A stretch of DNA of 64,000 bases from CAYMPH01 sp964392365 (GCA_964392365.1 CAYMPH010000001.1:186001-250000), one strand, 5' to 3'; counted from the first letter of the stretch, positions 26,556 through 35,467 are shown. Notes: generated by a model not told the origin, from the sequence alone. Translations and numbers: made by a program.

Positions 26556-27087
26556 TTACAACCTCCTGAACAGGTGAATCAATAAATTTTATAAAACCAA
26601 GAGCAGATCGCACGTTGATCGACTCCCGCCTGAATATATCTGAAACTATTTCAATGTCTTCATCGTCAGTGAAAGATTCTTTCTGCAATAGAAAAGACAT
26701 AGTCGGATATTTATCATAGCGCTTCTTATGGTGCGCCTCACCGCCGACATCTTCAAGATGCGGATGAACGAGCGGAACATTGCGGTCAAAAGCATTCTTC
26801 AGCAAGGCGCTGACAAATCCCATAATCAATGGCGATGCCATAATCACGTGATCTGATGCTATAAAATTCCGTGCAACAATAATGCTGTCGTCTTTAATTG
26901 AGCATATGCCGGGAGTTTTTACCCAGCAGGTAAAACATCCGGTACATGGTTTCACCTTAATATCACGAAGCACTATCTGATGTATTTCGTGACCAGCGGA
27001 TTGTGTTTTTGATATCAGCTCATCAATATAAGTATCAAAAACTTTATTTTCAGCAGAGGGATTTCCATTGATTATCAGTAGTTTCAT
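26536..27087 (-). CDS. Flavodoxin-family oxidoreductase with Cys motif (iron-sulfur-flavoprotein-like)
   Basis: A 183-residue flavoprotein starting MKLLIINGNPSAENKVFDTYID. The compact motif CTGCFTCWVKTPGICSIKDD is typical of the NADPH-dependent FMN reductase/iron-sulfur flavoprotein group. MASPLIMGFVSALLKNAFDR is the second FMN loop. It is the first gene of the operon, and the ATG is preceded by the promoter/operator at 27134-27167. Compared with the next gene it has the same fold but different cofactors, so the pair may form a heterodimer or short electron chain. Confidence 0.86.
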   Translation of the reverse strand: MKLLIINGNPSAENKVFDTYIDELISKTQSAGHEIHQIVLRDIKVKPCTGCFTCWVKTPGICSIKDDSIIVARNFIASDHVIMASPLIMGFVSALLKNAFDRNVPLVHPHLEDVGGEAHHKKRYDKYPTMSFLLQKESFTDDEDIEIVSDIFRRESINVRSALGFIKFIDSPVQEVVNEINIH

Positions 27088-27133
27088 AATTTCTCCATAA
27101 AAAAATTTATTAAATTAATATGAATTAATATTT

Positions 27134-27167
27134 CACGTGTTATGTAACAGGTGTTATATAATGTCAA
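27134..27167 (-). promoter_or_regulatory. Promoter with tandem ATAACACCTG operator for the reductase operon
   Basis: On the minus strand a TTGACA -35 box (27162-27167) is followed by ATAACACCTG (27148-27157) and ATAACACGTG (27134-27143), 14 bases apart. The core TGTTACATAACA is palindromic. The same arrangement, with one mismatch in the repeats, lies before the tetR gene at 28688-28721. Confidence 0.8.
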
Positions 27168-27305
27168 CGATTTTTTAATAAATTTGTAAAAAATTTTAAA
27201 TTTAATTTCAGGATAATCAAATTCCGCACATTACTTTCTTGACTGCAGTAAGGGTATTTTGCTAAATATTCTTATAAATCTGCTTATATATAAGGTGACC
27301 ATCAA

Positions 27306-27626
27306 ATGCCGCATATTGACTATATGAAACTGCTTCATGTTGCAGCTGTAACGCTTAAAACTTCAACCCAGATTGATCTTCAAACGCTGGATATTAATTA
27401 TTATAATGCCAGACTTTCCCGTGATAACGGAAGCAAAATTGAAATTCAGGTCAGAGTCTTTGAGTTTGAAATTGAACTTACGCTTTCAAATAAAATCCTT
27501 ACTGAAAAAGAATTTATAAAATGGCTCTCTGAATTTGAATTTCAGCTTGAACAGGTTTTTTTTAAAAATATTACCCTGACTCACTCAGAAAAAAATAATG
27601 CATATACGATAAAAATTATTATTTAA
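27306..27626 (+). CDS. Small hypothetical protein
   Basis: A 106-residue protein with alternating helix and beta-like stretches (IEIQVRVFEFEIELTLSNK), acidic overall, with no membrane segment and no recognised domain. AGGTGA about nine bases before the ATG supports translation. It sits between the reductase promoter and the enoyl-CoA hydratase gene, on the plus strand. Confidence 0.6.
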   Translation: MPHIDYMKLLHVAAVTLKTSTQIDLQTLDINYYNARLSRDNGSKIEIQVRVFEFEIELTLSNKILTEKEFIKWLSEFEFQLEQVFFKNITLTHSEKNNAYTIKIII

Positions 27627-27729
27627 TTTTTAAATTTCTTGATCAATAATTAAAAGGATGTACTTTTGACCTGCATTTTCTTAAATTCTTCACGGAATTT
27701 TACAAAATAAAAATATAAGAGGTAAATTT

Positions 27730-28509
27730 ATGGGCGATCCGAACATAAAACTCACTAAAGAAGGCTATATTGCCACTATAACTTTCTGTGATCCGAGCGG
27801 TCTGAATCTTCTCAATAAAGAAGTTGTAATGGCACTCGCAGATATTCAGGAGGATATTTCAAGGGACAATCAGCTCAGAGCAGTTATAGTTTGTTCATCC
27901 GGTGCACATTTTTCAGCCGGAGTTGATACTGCATTTTTAAAAACTGTTGATACAAGATTCGTTAAAGATAATCTTAACTTTCTTCAGAGAACATTCAGCA
28001 GATTTCAGGAGCTTCCCATACCTGTAATTGCCGCTATTAAAGGTTTCTGTCTCGGAGGCGGTCTAGAACTTGCTCTAAGCTGCGATATCAGAATTGCTGC
28101 TGAAGGCGCAACACTTGCACTTCCTGAAGTAAGATTCGGTCTGACAGCAGACCAGACCGGAACGACCAGACTTACCAAGCTTGTAGGAATAGGCCAGGCA
28201 AAAAAACTTATTCTCTGCACAGAGATGATTGATGCTGCAGAGTCTTACAGAATCGGACTTGTCGAGTACCTTGTTAAACCTGAAGAACTTGACGGCAAAG
28301 CAACACAGCTTGCGAAAAGAATGTCAAATCTGCCGCCGTCTGCAATCAGATTCGGCAAATGGGGGGTAAATGTTGCTGCAGAAGGCAATACATACGCAAG
28401 TCTAATGTTCGAGCAGGCTCAGTCAATCTACTGCTTCGGTACAGAAGACAAAGATGAAGCAGTCAGCGCTTTTATCGAAAAAAGAAAGCCGGTTTATAAA
28501 GATAAATAA
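27730..28509 (+). CDS. Enoyl-CoA hydratase/isomerase (crotonase) family protein
   Basis: A 259-residue crotonase. The oxyanion-hole segments are HFSAGVDTAFL and GFCLGGGLELALSCDIRIA. ALPEVRFGLTADQTGTTRL carries a Glu of the active site, and the protein ends FIEKRKPVYKDK. It acts on acyl-CoA thioesters; whether as hydratase, isomerase or hydrolase is not clear. AAGAGG lies before the ATG. A strong hairpin terminator follows. The remains of a second crotonase gene lie at 42.0 kb. Confidence 0.92.
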   Translation: MGDPNIKLTKEGYIATITFCDPSGLNLLNKEVVMALADIQEDISRDNQLRAVIVCSSGAHFSAGVDTAFLKTVDTRFVKDNLNFLQRTFSRFQELPIPVIAAIKGFCLGGGLELALSCDIRIAAEGATLALPEVRFGLTADQTGTTRLTKLVGIGQAKKLILCTEMIDAAESYRIGLVEYLVKPEELDGKATQLAKRMSNLPPSAIRFGKWGVNVAAEGNTYASLMFEQAQSIYCFGTEDKDEAVSAFIEKRKPVYKDK

Positions 28510-28518
28510 AAACAACAG

Positions 28519-28549
28519 GAAATCCAGAGCAGATTCTGCTCTGGATTTC
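28519..28549 (+). terminator. Terminator after the enoyl-CoA hydratase gene
   Basis: A 14-base-pair perfect stem (GAAATCCAGAGCAG) with a three-base loop, ten bases past the stop. The following T-run is short and broken, so strength is uncertain. Confidence 0.8.
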
Positions 28550-28687
28550 TTATCTTTAATCATGCTTTATATGTTATCCTGAGAATCCATCTGAAGAACT
28601 TCTGATTCCTTTCAATTATTCCAATAAAGATTCTTTTTATTAATTAATAATTTTTTAATTTTTTTTAGCTTTTTTTCTAAAAAACTC

Positions 28688-28721
28688 TTGACATTATATA
28701 ACACCTGTTACATAACACCTG
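28688..28721 (+). promoter_or_regulatory. Promoter with tandem ATAACACCTG operator upstream of tetR
   Basis: TTGACA (28688-28693) is followed by two exact ATAACACCTG repeats at 28698-28707 and 28712-28721. The -10 region would lie inside the second repeat, so a bound repressor would block RNA polymerase. The sequence is nearly identical to the site at 27134-27167 on the other strand. Confidence 0.82.
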
Positions 28722-28750
28722 AAATAATAATTTAATCCAATGGAGTATAT

Positions 28751-29335
28751 ATGCCGCCCAAGGCAGTTTTCAACAGAGACGATATTATCAAAACCGCTTT
28801 TGAAATTGTTAAAAAAAACGGTTTCAATGATTTCAGCACACGAAAAATTGCAGATGAACTTCACTCATCAACTGCACCCGTATATTCTTATTTTAGCTCA
28901 ATGGAAGATCTTAAATCCGAGGTGCTTGAAAGAGCTGAAAAACTCATGCTGGAATATACCATGAAACCATACACCAAGAGCGTTTTTCTGAATATGGGTA
29001 CAGGGCTTGTACTTTTCTCACAGGAAAACCGCGAACTCTTCCGGGCCCTGTTTATTAATGGCGGAGAAACAAAATCTCTTTTTCAGAAATTTCTGAAAGC
29101 TCTGACTAAAGAACTCGATAAAGACGATCTGATCTCGCTCCTGCCTAAAAAAGAACGTAAAGAAGTAATGAACAAAATGACAATTTTCACACACGGTTTT
29201 GCCTCTCTTATATGCGTAGGTCTCATCGATGAGGTAACTAAAAATGAGGCTATAAATACCATGTGCGATATGGGACGGGATGTGATTGACGCTGCACTCA
29301 AAAAAGCCGGATTAAAAGAACGATTTACTGCATAA
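28751..29335 (+). CDS. TetR-family transcriptional regulator
   Basis: A 194-residue regulator with an N-terminal helix-turn-helix (residues about 8-50: IIKTAFEIVKKNGFNDFSTRKIADELHSSTAPVYSYF) and a C-terminal ligand-binding helical domain. The tandem operator 30 bases before its ATG suggests it represses itself; the matching site before the reductase operon suggests it controls that as well. The ligand is probably an acyl-CoA, aromatic or nitro compound, judging from the neighbours. It heads a unit with the nitronate-monooxygenase-like and NTF2-like genes. Confidence 0.92.
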   Translation: MPPKAVFNRDDIIKTAFEIVKKNGFNDFSTRKIADELHSSTAPVYSYFSSMEDLKSEVLERAEKLMLEYTMKPYTKSVFLNMGTGLVLFSQENRELFRALFINGGETKSLFQKFLKALTKELDKDDLISLLPKKERKEVMNKMTIFTHGFASLICVGLIDEVTKNEAINTMCDMGRDVIDAALKKAGLKERFTA

Positions 29336-29373
29336 TTTTTATTATGCAGGATTAAAATAAAGCGAGGGAAAAT

Positions 29374-30354
29374 ATGAAAACAAGAATTACAGAAATGTTC
29401 GGAATCAAATATCCTGTTTTATGCGGAGCAATGTATCTGGTTGGTGAGCCGAAGCTTACTGCTGCCATTTCAAATGCAGGCGGAATGGGAAATCTCACAG
29501 CCGGTAATTATAAATCCGGTGATGAACTGAGAAATGCAATACGTGAAACAAAAAAAATGACAGACAAGCCTTTTATGGTCGGCATCACAATTCTTCCGTC
29601 ATTCCACATTACAATGGATGACCACAGAAAAAATCTTGAAATATGTGCTGAAGAAAAAGTCGGCGGAATTGAAGTTTCAGGAACACCGCTTGATAAAGTC
29701 GGAACACAGTATATTGAAATGCTCAGGAAAGCCGGAGTGAAAATGTTCCATAAAGTGGGATCAGTTAAGCATGCAAAACACGCAGAGGAAGTTGGATATG
29801 ACGGCATATATGCAGCAGGCATTGAGGAAGGCGGACATCCTCTTAATGATGATGTTACAACAATGATTCTTACACCGAAAATTGCCGAGACAGTAAAAAT
29901 ACCTGTTGTTGCCGTAGGCGGTATTGCTGACGGTAAATCACTTGCTGCAGCTCTTGCCCTTGGCGCGGAAGGCGTTATGATGGCCACACGTTTTATGGCA
30001 ACCAACGAGTGCCAGGTTCACGCCAACATTAAACAGGAAATTTTAAAAAGACAGGAAAACGATACAACCCTTATATGCAAATCCATAAATCTTCAGGGCA
30101 GAGCTATAAAGAATAAAATTGTAGGTGAAATTCTAGCAGCAGAAGCAAGAGGTGCAGGTCTTGCTGAACTTGCCCCGCTTGTTACAGGAAAAAGATGCGA
30201 AGATGCCTGGAAAACAGGTGATGTAGACATAGCTCCGATGATGATGGGCCAGTCACTTGGCAGAATCCACGACATAAAGTCTTGCGAAGCTGTAATAGAA
30301 GATATGGTAAAGCAGGCTAAAGATGAGATTGCAAGAGTAAGCAGACAATTCTAA
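29374..30354 (+). CDS. Nitronate monooxygenase / FabK-like FMN enzyme
   Basis: A 326-residue TIM-barrel flavoprotein of the 2-nitropropane-dioxygenase family. Motifs: KYPVLCGAMYLVGEPKLTAA at the N-terminus, NAGGMGNLTAG, GIEEGGHPL with the family's His, and PVVAVGGIADGKSLAAALALGAEGVMMATRF for phosphate binding. It may oxidise nitronates or act as an enoyl reductase; the two cannot be separated by eye. GCGAGG precedes the start. It lies 38 bases after tetR and 24 before the NTF2-like gene. Confidence 0.9.
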   Translation: MKTRITEMFGIKYPVLCGAMYLVGEPKLTAAISNAGGMGNLTAGNYKSGDELRNAIRETKKMTDKPFMVGITILPSFHITMDDHRKNLEICAEEKVGGIEVSGTPLDKVGTQYIEMLRKAGVKMFHKVGSVKHAKHAEEVGYDGIYAAGIEEGGHPLNDDVTTMILTPKIAETVKIPVVAVGGIADGKSLAAALALGAEGVMMATRFMATNECQVHANIKQEILKRQENDTTLICKSINLQGRAIKNKIVGEILAAEARGAGLAELAPLVTGKRCEDAWKTGDVDIAPMMMGQSLGRIHDIKSCEAVIEDMVKQAKDEIARVSRQF

Positions 30355-30378
30355 TAAAGAATAATATGGAGTTTAAAC

Positions 30379-30795
30379 ATGGATCAAAAAAATAAAATCC
30401 TTCTGGATAAATGGCATAAAGTAGTTTTTGAAAAAGATATGAAATCTCTTGATGAATTAATTTCTGATAAAATTACATTTTATTCACCTGTTGTATTTAA
30501 ACCAAAAACCACAAAAGATGAGACACTTTTTGTTCTAAGCAATGTAATAGAAGTCTTTAATGAATTTAAATATCATAGAGAATTTATTAACGGGAAAAAC
30601 TGGGCGCTGGAATTCAGCGCTGTAGTAAACGGAAAAACAGTAAAGGGCATTGATCTTATTGAATTCAACGATAATGATCAGATAGTAAATTTTGAAGTTT
30701 TCGTCAGGCCTCTTTCAGGTCTGATAGCTCTTGCGGAAGATATGAATAAACGATTTGCTGATGCAGGGAAAGAGACTAAACCGGTTATAAAATGA
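30379..30795 (+). CDS. SnoaL/NTF2-like protein
   Basis: A 138-residue NTF2-like protein (LLDKWHKVVFEKDMKSLDELIS, then DKITFYSPVVFKPKTTKDE, and GIDLIEFNDNDQIVNFEVFVRPL). Small proteins of this fold often sit next to oxidoreductases in lipid or xenobiotic clusters as isomerases or dehydratases. A terminator hairpin follows six bases past the stop and ends the tetR operon. Confidence 0.8.
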   Translation: MDQKNKILLDKWHKVVFEKDMKSLDELISDKITFYSPVVFKPKTTKDETLFVLSNVIEVFNEFKYHREFINGKNWALEFSAVVNGKTVKGIDLIEFNDNDQIVNFEVFVRPLSGLIALAEDMNKRFADAGKETKPVIK

Positions 30796-30800
30796 AAAAG

Positions 30801-30838
30801 AAATCTGCAGTGCGGAATCACTTTTGCACTGCAGATTT
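30801..30838 (+). terminator. Terminator of the tetR operon
   Basis: A 13-base-pair perfect stem AAATCTGCAGTGC with a 12-base loop and a T-run on the plus strand. The following Fe-S gene therefore needs its own promoter or read-through. Confidence 0.88.
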
Positions 30839-30901
30839 TTTATTTTTCAGCTCCGGCACTTTTTTTTAATGAATCTGAAATTTCAAATTAAGGCGTTCCA
30901 A

Positions 30902-32038
30902 ATGGCATCAATTGATTCAATATACCGTGAACTTCAGATTCACCTGGATAAATACCCGATAGGTTATCCTGCTACAAAATCCGGTGTTGAAATAGATCTG
31001 CTTAAATTTTTCTTCAACTTAGATGAAGCGAAAGCTGCCCTCTGTCTCGGTCTGTCAAAATCGCCCTTATGGAGAATTAAAAGGCGATATAAAAAAAGAT
31101 TTTCAGAAGATATCACAACTGAAAAACTTTCAGAAACTCTTAACGCCCTATTCATGAGAGGAAGCATCCGGAGATCTGACGATCCGCCGTATGAATACGC
31201 CAATGCTTTTCTCGCAATTGGAATGTTTGAATTTCATGTAAATGATCTTACACCTGAACTCATGGAGCTTCTTCATAAATATTACGATGAAGCATTCATG
31301 GATGAGTTTTTCAGCACATTGCTTCCCCAGCTTCGCACAAGCCCGCACCTGAAGTCTATAGTACCCGAACACAGAATCGACACTTATGACAACATGAGAG
31401 ACTATATCATCAAAACCGATGAAGTCATTCAGATAGCAAACTGCGTATGCAAGCAGGGTGAAGCTCTTCTGGGCCGGACATGCAGGCAGGTCGGGGACGA
31501 TATTGAAATATGTATTTATTTCGGTAAAGGCGGTTATATTGACAGAAATAAAGGAAGAATTGCTACAAAAGAAGAATGCCTGGCACTCCTTGATAAAGCC
31601 GAGGATAAAGGACTTGTTATTCAGCCCGGGAATTCGCTTCAGCCATTCTGCATCTGCCTCTGCTGCGGGTGCTGCTGCGGCGTTCTTAGCAGCGCCAGAA
31701 AATTTGAAAAACCTGCAGAGCTTTTTGCCACGAATTACTATGCTGAAATTGATGACGGAAAATGCAATGGATGCGGAATATGCATTAAAAGATGCCAGAT
31801 GGATGCGATTACACGGATTGATAAAAAACACGTTAATCTGAATCCGGACAGATGCATCGGGTGCGGATTGTGCGTTACAAAATGCAAAAGCGGAGCTGCG
31901 GCTCTGTATAGAAAAGATAAAAAAACAAAACCTCCCATGAAAACAGAAATTCTTTATCTTTCAATTCTAATGAGAAAAGCCGGAAAAATGAAATTGATTG
32001 TTAATCTGCTCAGACTTATGTTCGGGATGCAGCTTTAG
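30902..32038 (+). CDS. Iron-sulfur protein with C-terminal two-cluster ferredoxin
   Basis: A 378-residue protein. The N-terminal 170 residues look helical (winged-helix-like YPIGYPATKSGVEIDLLKFFFNLDEA). A Cys-rich middle follows with NCVCKQGEALLGRTCRQ and the cluster CICLCCGCCCGVL. The C-terminus is a ferredoxin with CNGCGICIKRC and CIGCGLCVTKC. The ATG at 30902 is chosen over an earlier one at 30824 because the extra residues would overlap the terminator hairpin. The family occurs in anaerobes next to acyl-CoA and redox genes. The role is probably electron transfer or redox sensing; unproven. Confidence 0.8.
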   Translation: MASIDSIYRELQIHLDKYPIGYPATKSGVEIDLLKFFFNLDEAKAALCLGLSKSPLWRIKRRYKKRFSEDITTEKLSETLNALFMRGSIRRSDDPPYEYANAFLAIGMFEFHVNDLTPELMELLHKYYDEAFMDEFFSTLLPQLRTSPHLKSIVPEHRIDTYDNMRDYIIKTDEVIQIANCVCKQGEALLGRTCRQVGDDIEICIYFGKGGYIDRNKGRIATKEECLALLDKAEDKGLVIQPGNSLQPFCICLCCGCCCGVLSSARKFEKPAELFATNYYAEIDDGKCNGCGICIKRCQMDAITRIDKKHVNLNPDRCIGCGLCVTKCKSGAAALYRKDKKTKPPMKTEILYLSILMRKAGKMKLIVNLLRLMFGMQL

Positions 32039-32049
32039 GCATACAGAAA

Positions 32050-32493
32050 TTACTTTAGACTTGAACTGAGTTCCATATAATCATCTGTAAAAGGCAAAGA
32101 CTTCAGAGCTTTAAAAAGACCTTCAGGTGGAGCTATAAGTTTTCTTGCTGTGAGATCCATCCACCCGCCTGTACTTGTAACCCTGGCTGAGAGCTTGCCG
32201 TCCATGCGATAAAATTCATTTCTTATTTTAAAACGGCTGCAGTCTTCAGAAAGTCCTGCGATTGCAAGAGTAACCTTTATATCATCAAGAAGATTTATTT
32301 CTTTATAATACTCCACTTCATCCTTCATTACAACAGGACCAAGCCTCAGGCGGACAAAATCTTTCATAGAAAAACCGTTTTCTGAAAAAAACATCATCCT
32401 TACATCACCTGACTTATCAAGATAAGCAGTATTTTTCATATGAGAATTGGAGTCTATATCACCCCAGCCTGCAAATAATTTTTTTTCAAACAT
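32050..32493 (-). CDS. Hot-dog-fold thioesterase (4HBT family)
   Basis: A 147-residue hot-dog protein starting FEKKLFAGWGDIDSNSHMKNTAYLD; the Asp and the N-x-H-M-x-N-x-x-Y pattern mark 4-hydroxybenzoyl-CoA thioesterase-like enzymes. It would hydrolyse an acyl-CoA or acyl-ACP. It converges with the Fe-S gene and follows the patatin gene on the minus strand, so the area has several acyl-handling enzymes. Confidence 0.87.
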   Translation of the reverse strand: MFEKKLFAGWGDIDSNSHMKNTAYLDKSGDVRMMFFSENGFSMKDFVRLRLGPVVMKDEVEYYKEINLLDDIKVTLAIAGLSEDCSRFKIRNEFYRMDGKLSARVTSTGGWMDLTARKLIAPPEGLFKALKSLPFTDDYMELSSSLK

Positions 32494-32532
32494 GGTCTAA
32501 TCTCCAGCTTTATATAAGCAGCACCTGCTGTT

Positions 32533-33381
32533 TTATTTGAACCGTTTTACAAAAGCATCGCCGTCTTTTCTTCCGAGATCATATGTTTTCTGCAGACCGG
32601 AAGGGTTGCTGTAATCCCATTTCACAATAGGTATATCCTCTGACGGCTGAATGTATGTCCAGCCTGGAATTCGGGGAATTTTATCTTCCGGATAAACTCT
32701 TGTCAGCAGAAGAAGAATATCTTTTTTTTCACTTTCATCAAGAGCTGCAACAGGTACATTGTCAACAAGACCTCCATCTAATACGATATGCTTATCCCGC
32801 CTCATTATAGGAACAAAAGGCGGAGTGCATGAAGATTGAAGAATCAAATCAACGAGCTCTTCATCTGTATTGCAGTCTCCTGCTGATATTATTTCCGGTT
32901 TATAACCTAATCTGGTTGCCAGGTTTGAATGAACCGGGAAAAATAATTTTTTTTCAATTGAATAGGTACCCATCCCGATAAGTGTAGCTGTTCTTGCACC
33001 AAGGAATATAGGCGGCCTTGTAAGAAGAATTTTAATCTCAGGAGCGGATTTCAGTTTCCTGATATGCCCGCCTTTAAGAGTAGCAATTATTGCGTCCCTG
33101 TACATTTGATCCTGAGGAAATGCGGGTTTTCCTGAAAAAAAGTTTTCAGGATAGAAATTTTTTTTATTTTCACCAGTAGTTTTTTTAAAATATTTCAGCA
33201 GAAATTCCGATCTGCCTATTGCAATTGTTACAGCCATGGCTGCTCCAGCGCTTACGCCTGCAAATACCTTTGGCTTGAGTTTCAATGCAGGTGCTGCAGT
33301 ATTCCAGAATCCCATCTGCCAGAAACACCTGCACCCTCCTCCGGCAAACACAACTGAATTTACTTTTATGCCTTTGCTCAT
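32533..33381 (-). CDS. Patatin-like phospholipase
   Basis: A 282-residue patatin domain with the anion hole GGGCRCF, the nucleophile elbow GVSAGA, and the catalytic Asp in LDGGLVDNVP. It would hydrolyse acyl esters of lipids through a Ser-Asp pair. The frame runs further upstream into the TPR gene, but the ATG at 33381 with GGAG just before it is the better start. There is no signal peptide, so it is likely cytoplasmic. Confidence 0.9.
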   Translation of the reverse strand: MSKGIKVNSVVFAGGGCRCFWQMGFWNTAAPALKLKPKVFAGVSAGAAMAVTIAIGRSEFLLKYFKKTTGENKKNFYPENFFSGKPAFPQDQMYRDAIIATLKGGHIRKLKSAPEIKILLTRPPIFLGARTATLIGMGTYSIEKKLFFPVHSNLATRLGYKPEIISAGDCNTDEELVDLILQSSCTPPFVPIMRRDKHIVLDGGLVDNVPVAALDESEKKDILLLLTRVYPEDKIPRIPGWTYIQPSEDIPIVKWDYSNPSGLQKTYDLGRKDGDAFVKRFK

Positions 33382-33409
33382 AACTCCGCTCCTGATAAAA
33401 AATTCAGAT

Positions 33410-34660
33410 TCACTTGGTTTTCGATTCCGGATTTTTTTTCTCTTTTTTGTTATTCGGATTATCATTGTGAATGTGTTCGCTTTTTTTATTTTTAATCTTA
33501 TCTTCCCTTGGTTTAACAGGATGCACTTTATTTTTCTTCATACCTCTGTCATGATATTTTTTAGCTTCATCAAGCTGCCCTTTGGATTTATGCACATCTC
33601 CCAAATTATTCATGGTTTTATTGTATGCTCTTGTGTTGCCTGTTCCCATTCTGTCCATTATCTTTCTGGATTCATTATAATGCCTGATGGCTTCATCATG
33701 CTCGCCTTTTGATCTATAAACTGCGCCAATATTATTGATATTTGAGATATATCCGCTTGTGTTTTTAAGGCCGATTTTTTCCCTTTTATTTTTAGCTTTA
33801 TTATAATATTCAAGAGCCCTGTCATTTTCGCCTTTAAACCTGTAGGCATTACCGATATTATCCATTAAAGAAGCATAATATACCGTGTTCTGACGGCCAC
33901 GCTTATCCAGGGTTCTCTGTGCAGTATTATAGATAATTATAGCCTTGTCATATTGCCTTGTGCTGACATAAACTTCACCGGATCTGTTTATCGCGCTGTA
34001 ATATCCATTGTCGATATTAATCGCTTGAGAATAATACGTTAATGCCTTCTGAGGATTCTCATCCTGCACTTCAAGCCCCCTTGAATAAAATTCATACGCT
34101 TCAATTGGAGGCCTGTCCTTTTCAATTATTTTTTGCTGATCCGATTCATTAAAGGCTATCTTTTCAATTTCAGTAAAACTCATTTTATCTGCATCGCTCA
34201 TGAGCTGTATGACCAGCTTGTCCTGCAGCTCAAAAATATTATCGAGAGCGCCGTCAATTTTAGCTGTTTTTTCAATATCTCCAGTCTCAACTCTTACAAG
34301 CTTTCCTATAATGCGGATCTGATTATTGAATACTGTATAGCTTCCTGTAAAAATCACATCAGCCCCTGTAAATTCCCCTGCCTGAACAGCGCTATCCAGG
34401 CTGATCAAGCCGGTCTGTCCAAGCTCAATTTCCTTGAAAGCGAGCTTCCTGTCCCGCTCAGACAGAACTATAATGTTATCAATTTTATTCAGATCAGCAA
34501 TTATTGAGTCAGACATGCCTGCCGATATCCAGGAGTAATTGCCATCACCGGTGTTTTCAAACGGGCAAACGAGAATTGACAGATTCTTTGCAGAAGCTGC
34601 TGATATATTTGCAGATTTATTGATAAAGGAAAAAATTGTATAATAAATTTTATTTATCAT
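33410..34660 (-). CDS. CsgG/FlgO-like N-terminal domain fused to TPR repeats
   Basis: A 416-residue protein. Residues about 28-135 form an ABC-like alpha/beta domain seen in CsgG, FlgO and adenylate-cyclase-linked TolB-like proteins (ILVCPFENTGDGNYSWISAGMSDSI, GADVIFTGSYTVFNNQIRI). Residues about 185-385 are TPR repeats, including a kinesin-light-chain-like run of three 40-42-residue units, each with a similar N-x-x-x-A-Y-or-V-Y pattern. The tail is very basic and ends in KKEKKNPESKTK. A weak signal-like N-terminus exists. It may scaffold a cell-envelope complex; this is inference. Confidence 0.75.
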   Translation of the reverse strand: MINKIYYTIFSFINKSANISAASAKNLSILVCPFENTGDGNYSWISAGMSDSIIADLNKIDNIIVLSERDRKLAFKEIELGQTGLISLDSAVQAGEFTGADVIFTGSYTVFNNQIRIIGKLVRVETGDIEKTAKIDGALDNIFELQDKLVIQLMSDADKMSFTEIEKIAFNESDQQKIIEKDRPPIEAYEFYSRGLEVQDENPQKALTYYSQAINIDNGYYSAINRSGEVYVSTRQYDKAIIIYNTAQRTLDKRGRQNTVYYASLMDNIGNAYRFKGENDRALEYYNKAKNKREKIGLKNTSGYISNINNIGAVYRSKGEHDEAIRHYNESRKIMDRMGTGNTRAYNKTMNNLGDVHKSKGQLDEAKKYHDRGMKKNKVHPVKPREDKIKNKKSEHIHNDNPNNKKEKKNPESKTK

Positions 34661-34837
34661 GTCTTTTTCTTTTAAAAAAAAGTTTACTTAAGCATAAAAA
34701 AATTTCCAGATACTGTTTACTGTTTATAAGACATTCAGTATCCAAACGAAAGTAAAATCAAGCAAAATTGTAAAAACCGTAAATTTGCCTGGAAAAATTG
34801 CAGATTAATATTTCATTACAATCATCAAACTTTATTG

Positions 34838-35467
34838 CTAAGCCCACAATTTAATCCCGGGCTGATGTATGATTGCATAAAGAATATCGCTTCTTGTAAT
34901 AATTCCCGCAATAGTCCCATTATCATTAACTATAGGCATTGCACCGAGATGATGATCAAGCATAGCCTTAGCTATACGGCGTATATCAGTAAGTGGAGCA
35001 GTAGCAACCACATCTGATGACATTATATCCCTGACTGTCGCGCCTGTATCATGTTCAATTCCATCATCACAGCTGATAAGTTTTTTAGATAGATCACCGT
35101 CAGATATAATTCCAATTAATTTACCATCACCGGAAACAACAGGCATATGATGAACTTTTTTATCCAGAAACTCCTGCCATGCTTCTTCGGCTGAGACATC
35201 AGGTCCGATAGTAAAAACAGGAGAACTCATGATTTCAGAAGCGTGAAAGATCTGAGACTTTTCATTTTCATTAATGGAAGCTTCCTTATATGCTTCTAAG
35301 CCATATCTGATGCTCTCTTTTTTTTCTGAATCCTGATCAGATGATTCACCCTCAACAAATTTCCTTGTTCTATTATTGCTCTTTACATGATGAACCCTGA
35401 TATTTGACGGGAGATGCTCAAGCTGAGTATCAATCCGTTTTCCCTGAAGTGTAAATACATGAAACAT
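34838..35467 (-). CDS. Tandem CBS-domain protein
   Basis: A 209-residue protein: a variable acidic/basic N-terminus (about 1-80), then two CBS domains (SEIMSSPVFTIGPDVSAEEAW to LIGIISDGDLS, and IMSSDVVATAPLTDIRRIAKAM to IAGIITRSDIL). CBS pairs bind adenosine nucleotides and act as energy or nucleotide sensors. AAGGAG at the right spacing supports the ATG at 35467. The N-terminus has no known domain, so the target is unknown. Confidence 0.88.
   Translation of the reverse strand: MFHVFTLQGKRIDTQLEHLPSNIRVHHVKSNNRTRKFVEGESSDQDSEKKESIRYGLEAYKEASINENEKSQIFHASEIMSSPVFTIGPDVSAEEAWQEFLDKKVHHMPVVSGDGKLIGIISDGDLSKKLISCDDGIEHDTGATVRDIMSSDVVATAPLTDIRRIAKAMLDHHLGAMPIVNDNGTIAGIITRSDILYAIIHQPGIKLWA

Noticed and set aside
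31148..31831. 227-codon frame antisense to the Fe-S protein gene
   Set aside because: It mirrors the Fe-S protein gene, whose Cys motifs are clearly genuine; the antisense product has no consistent features.
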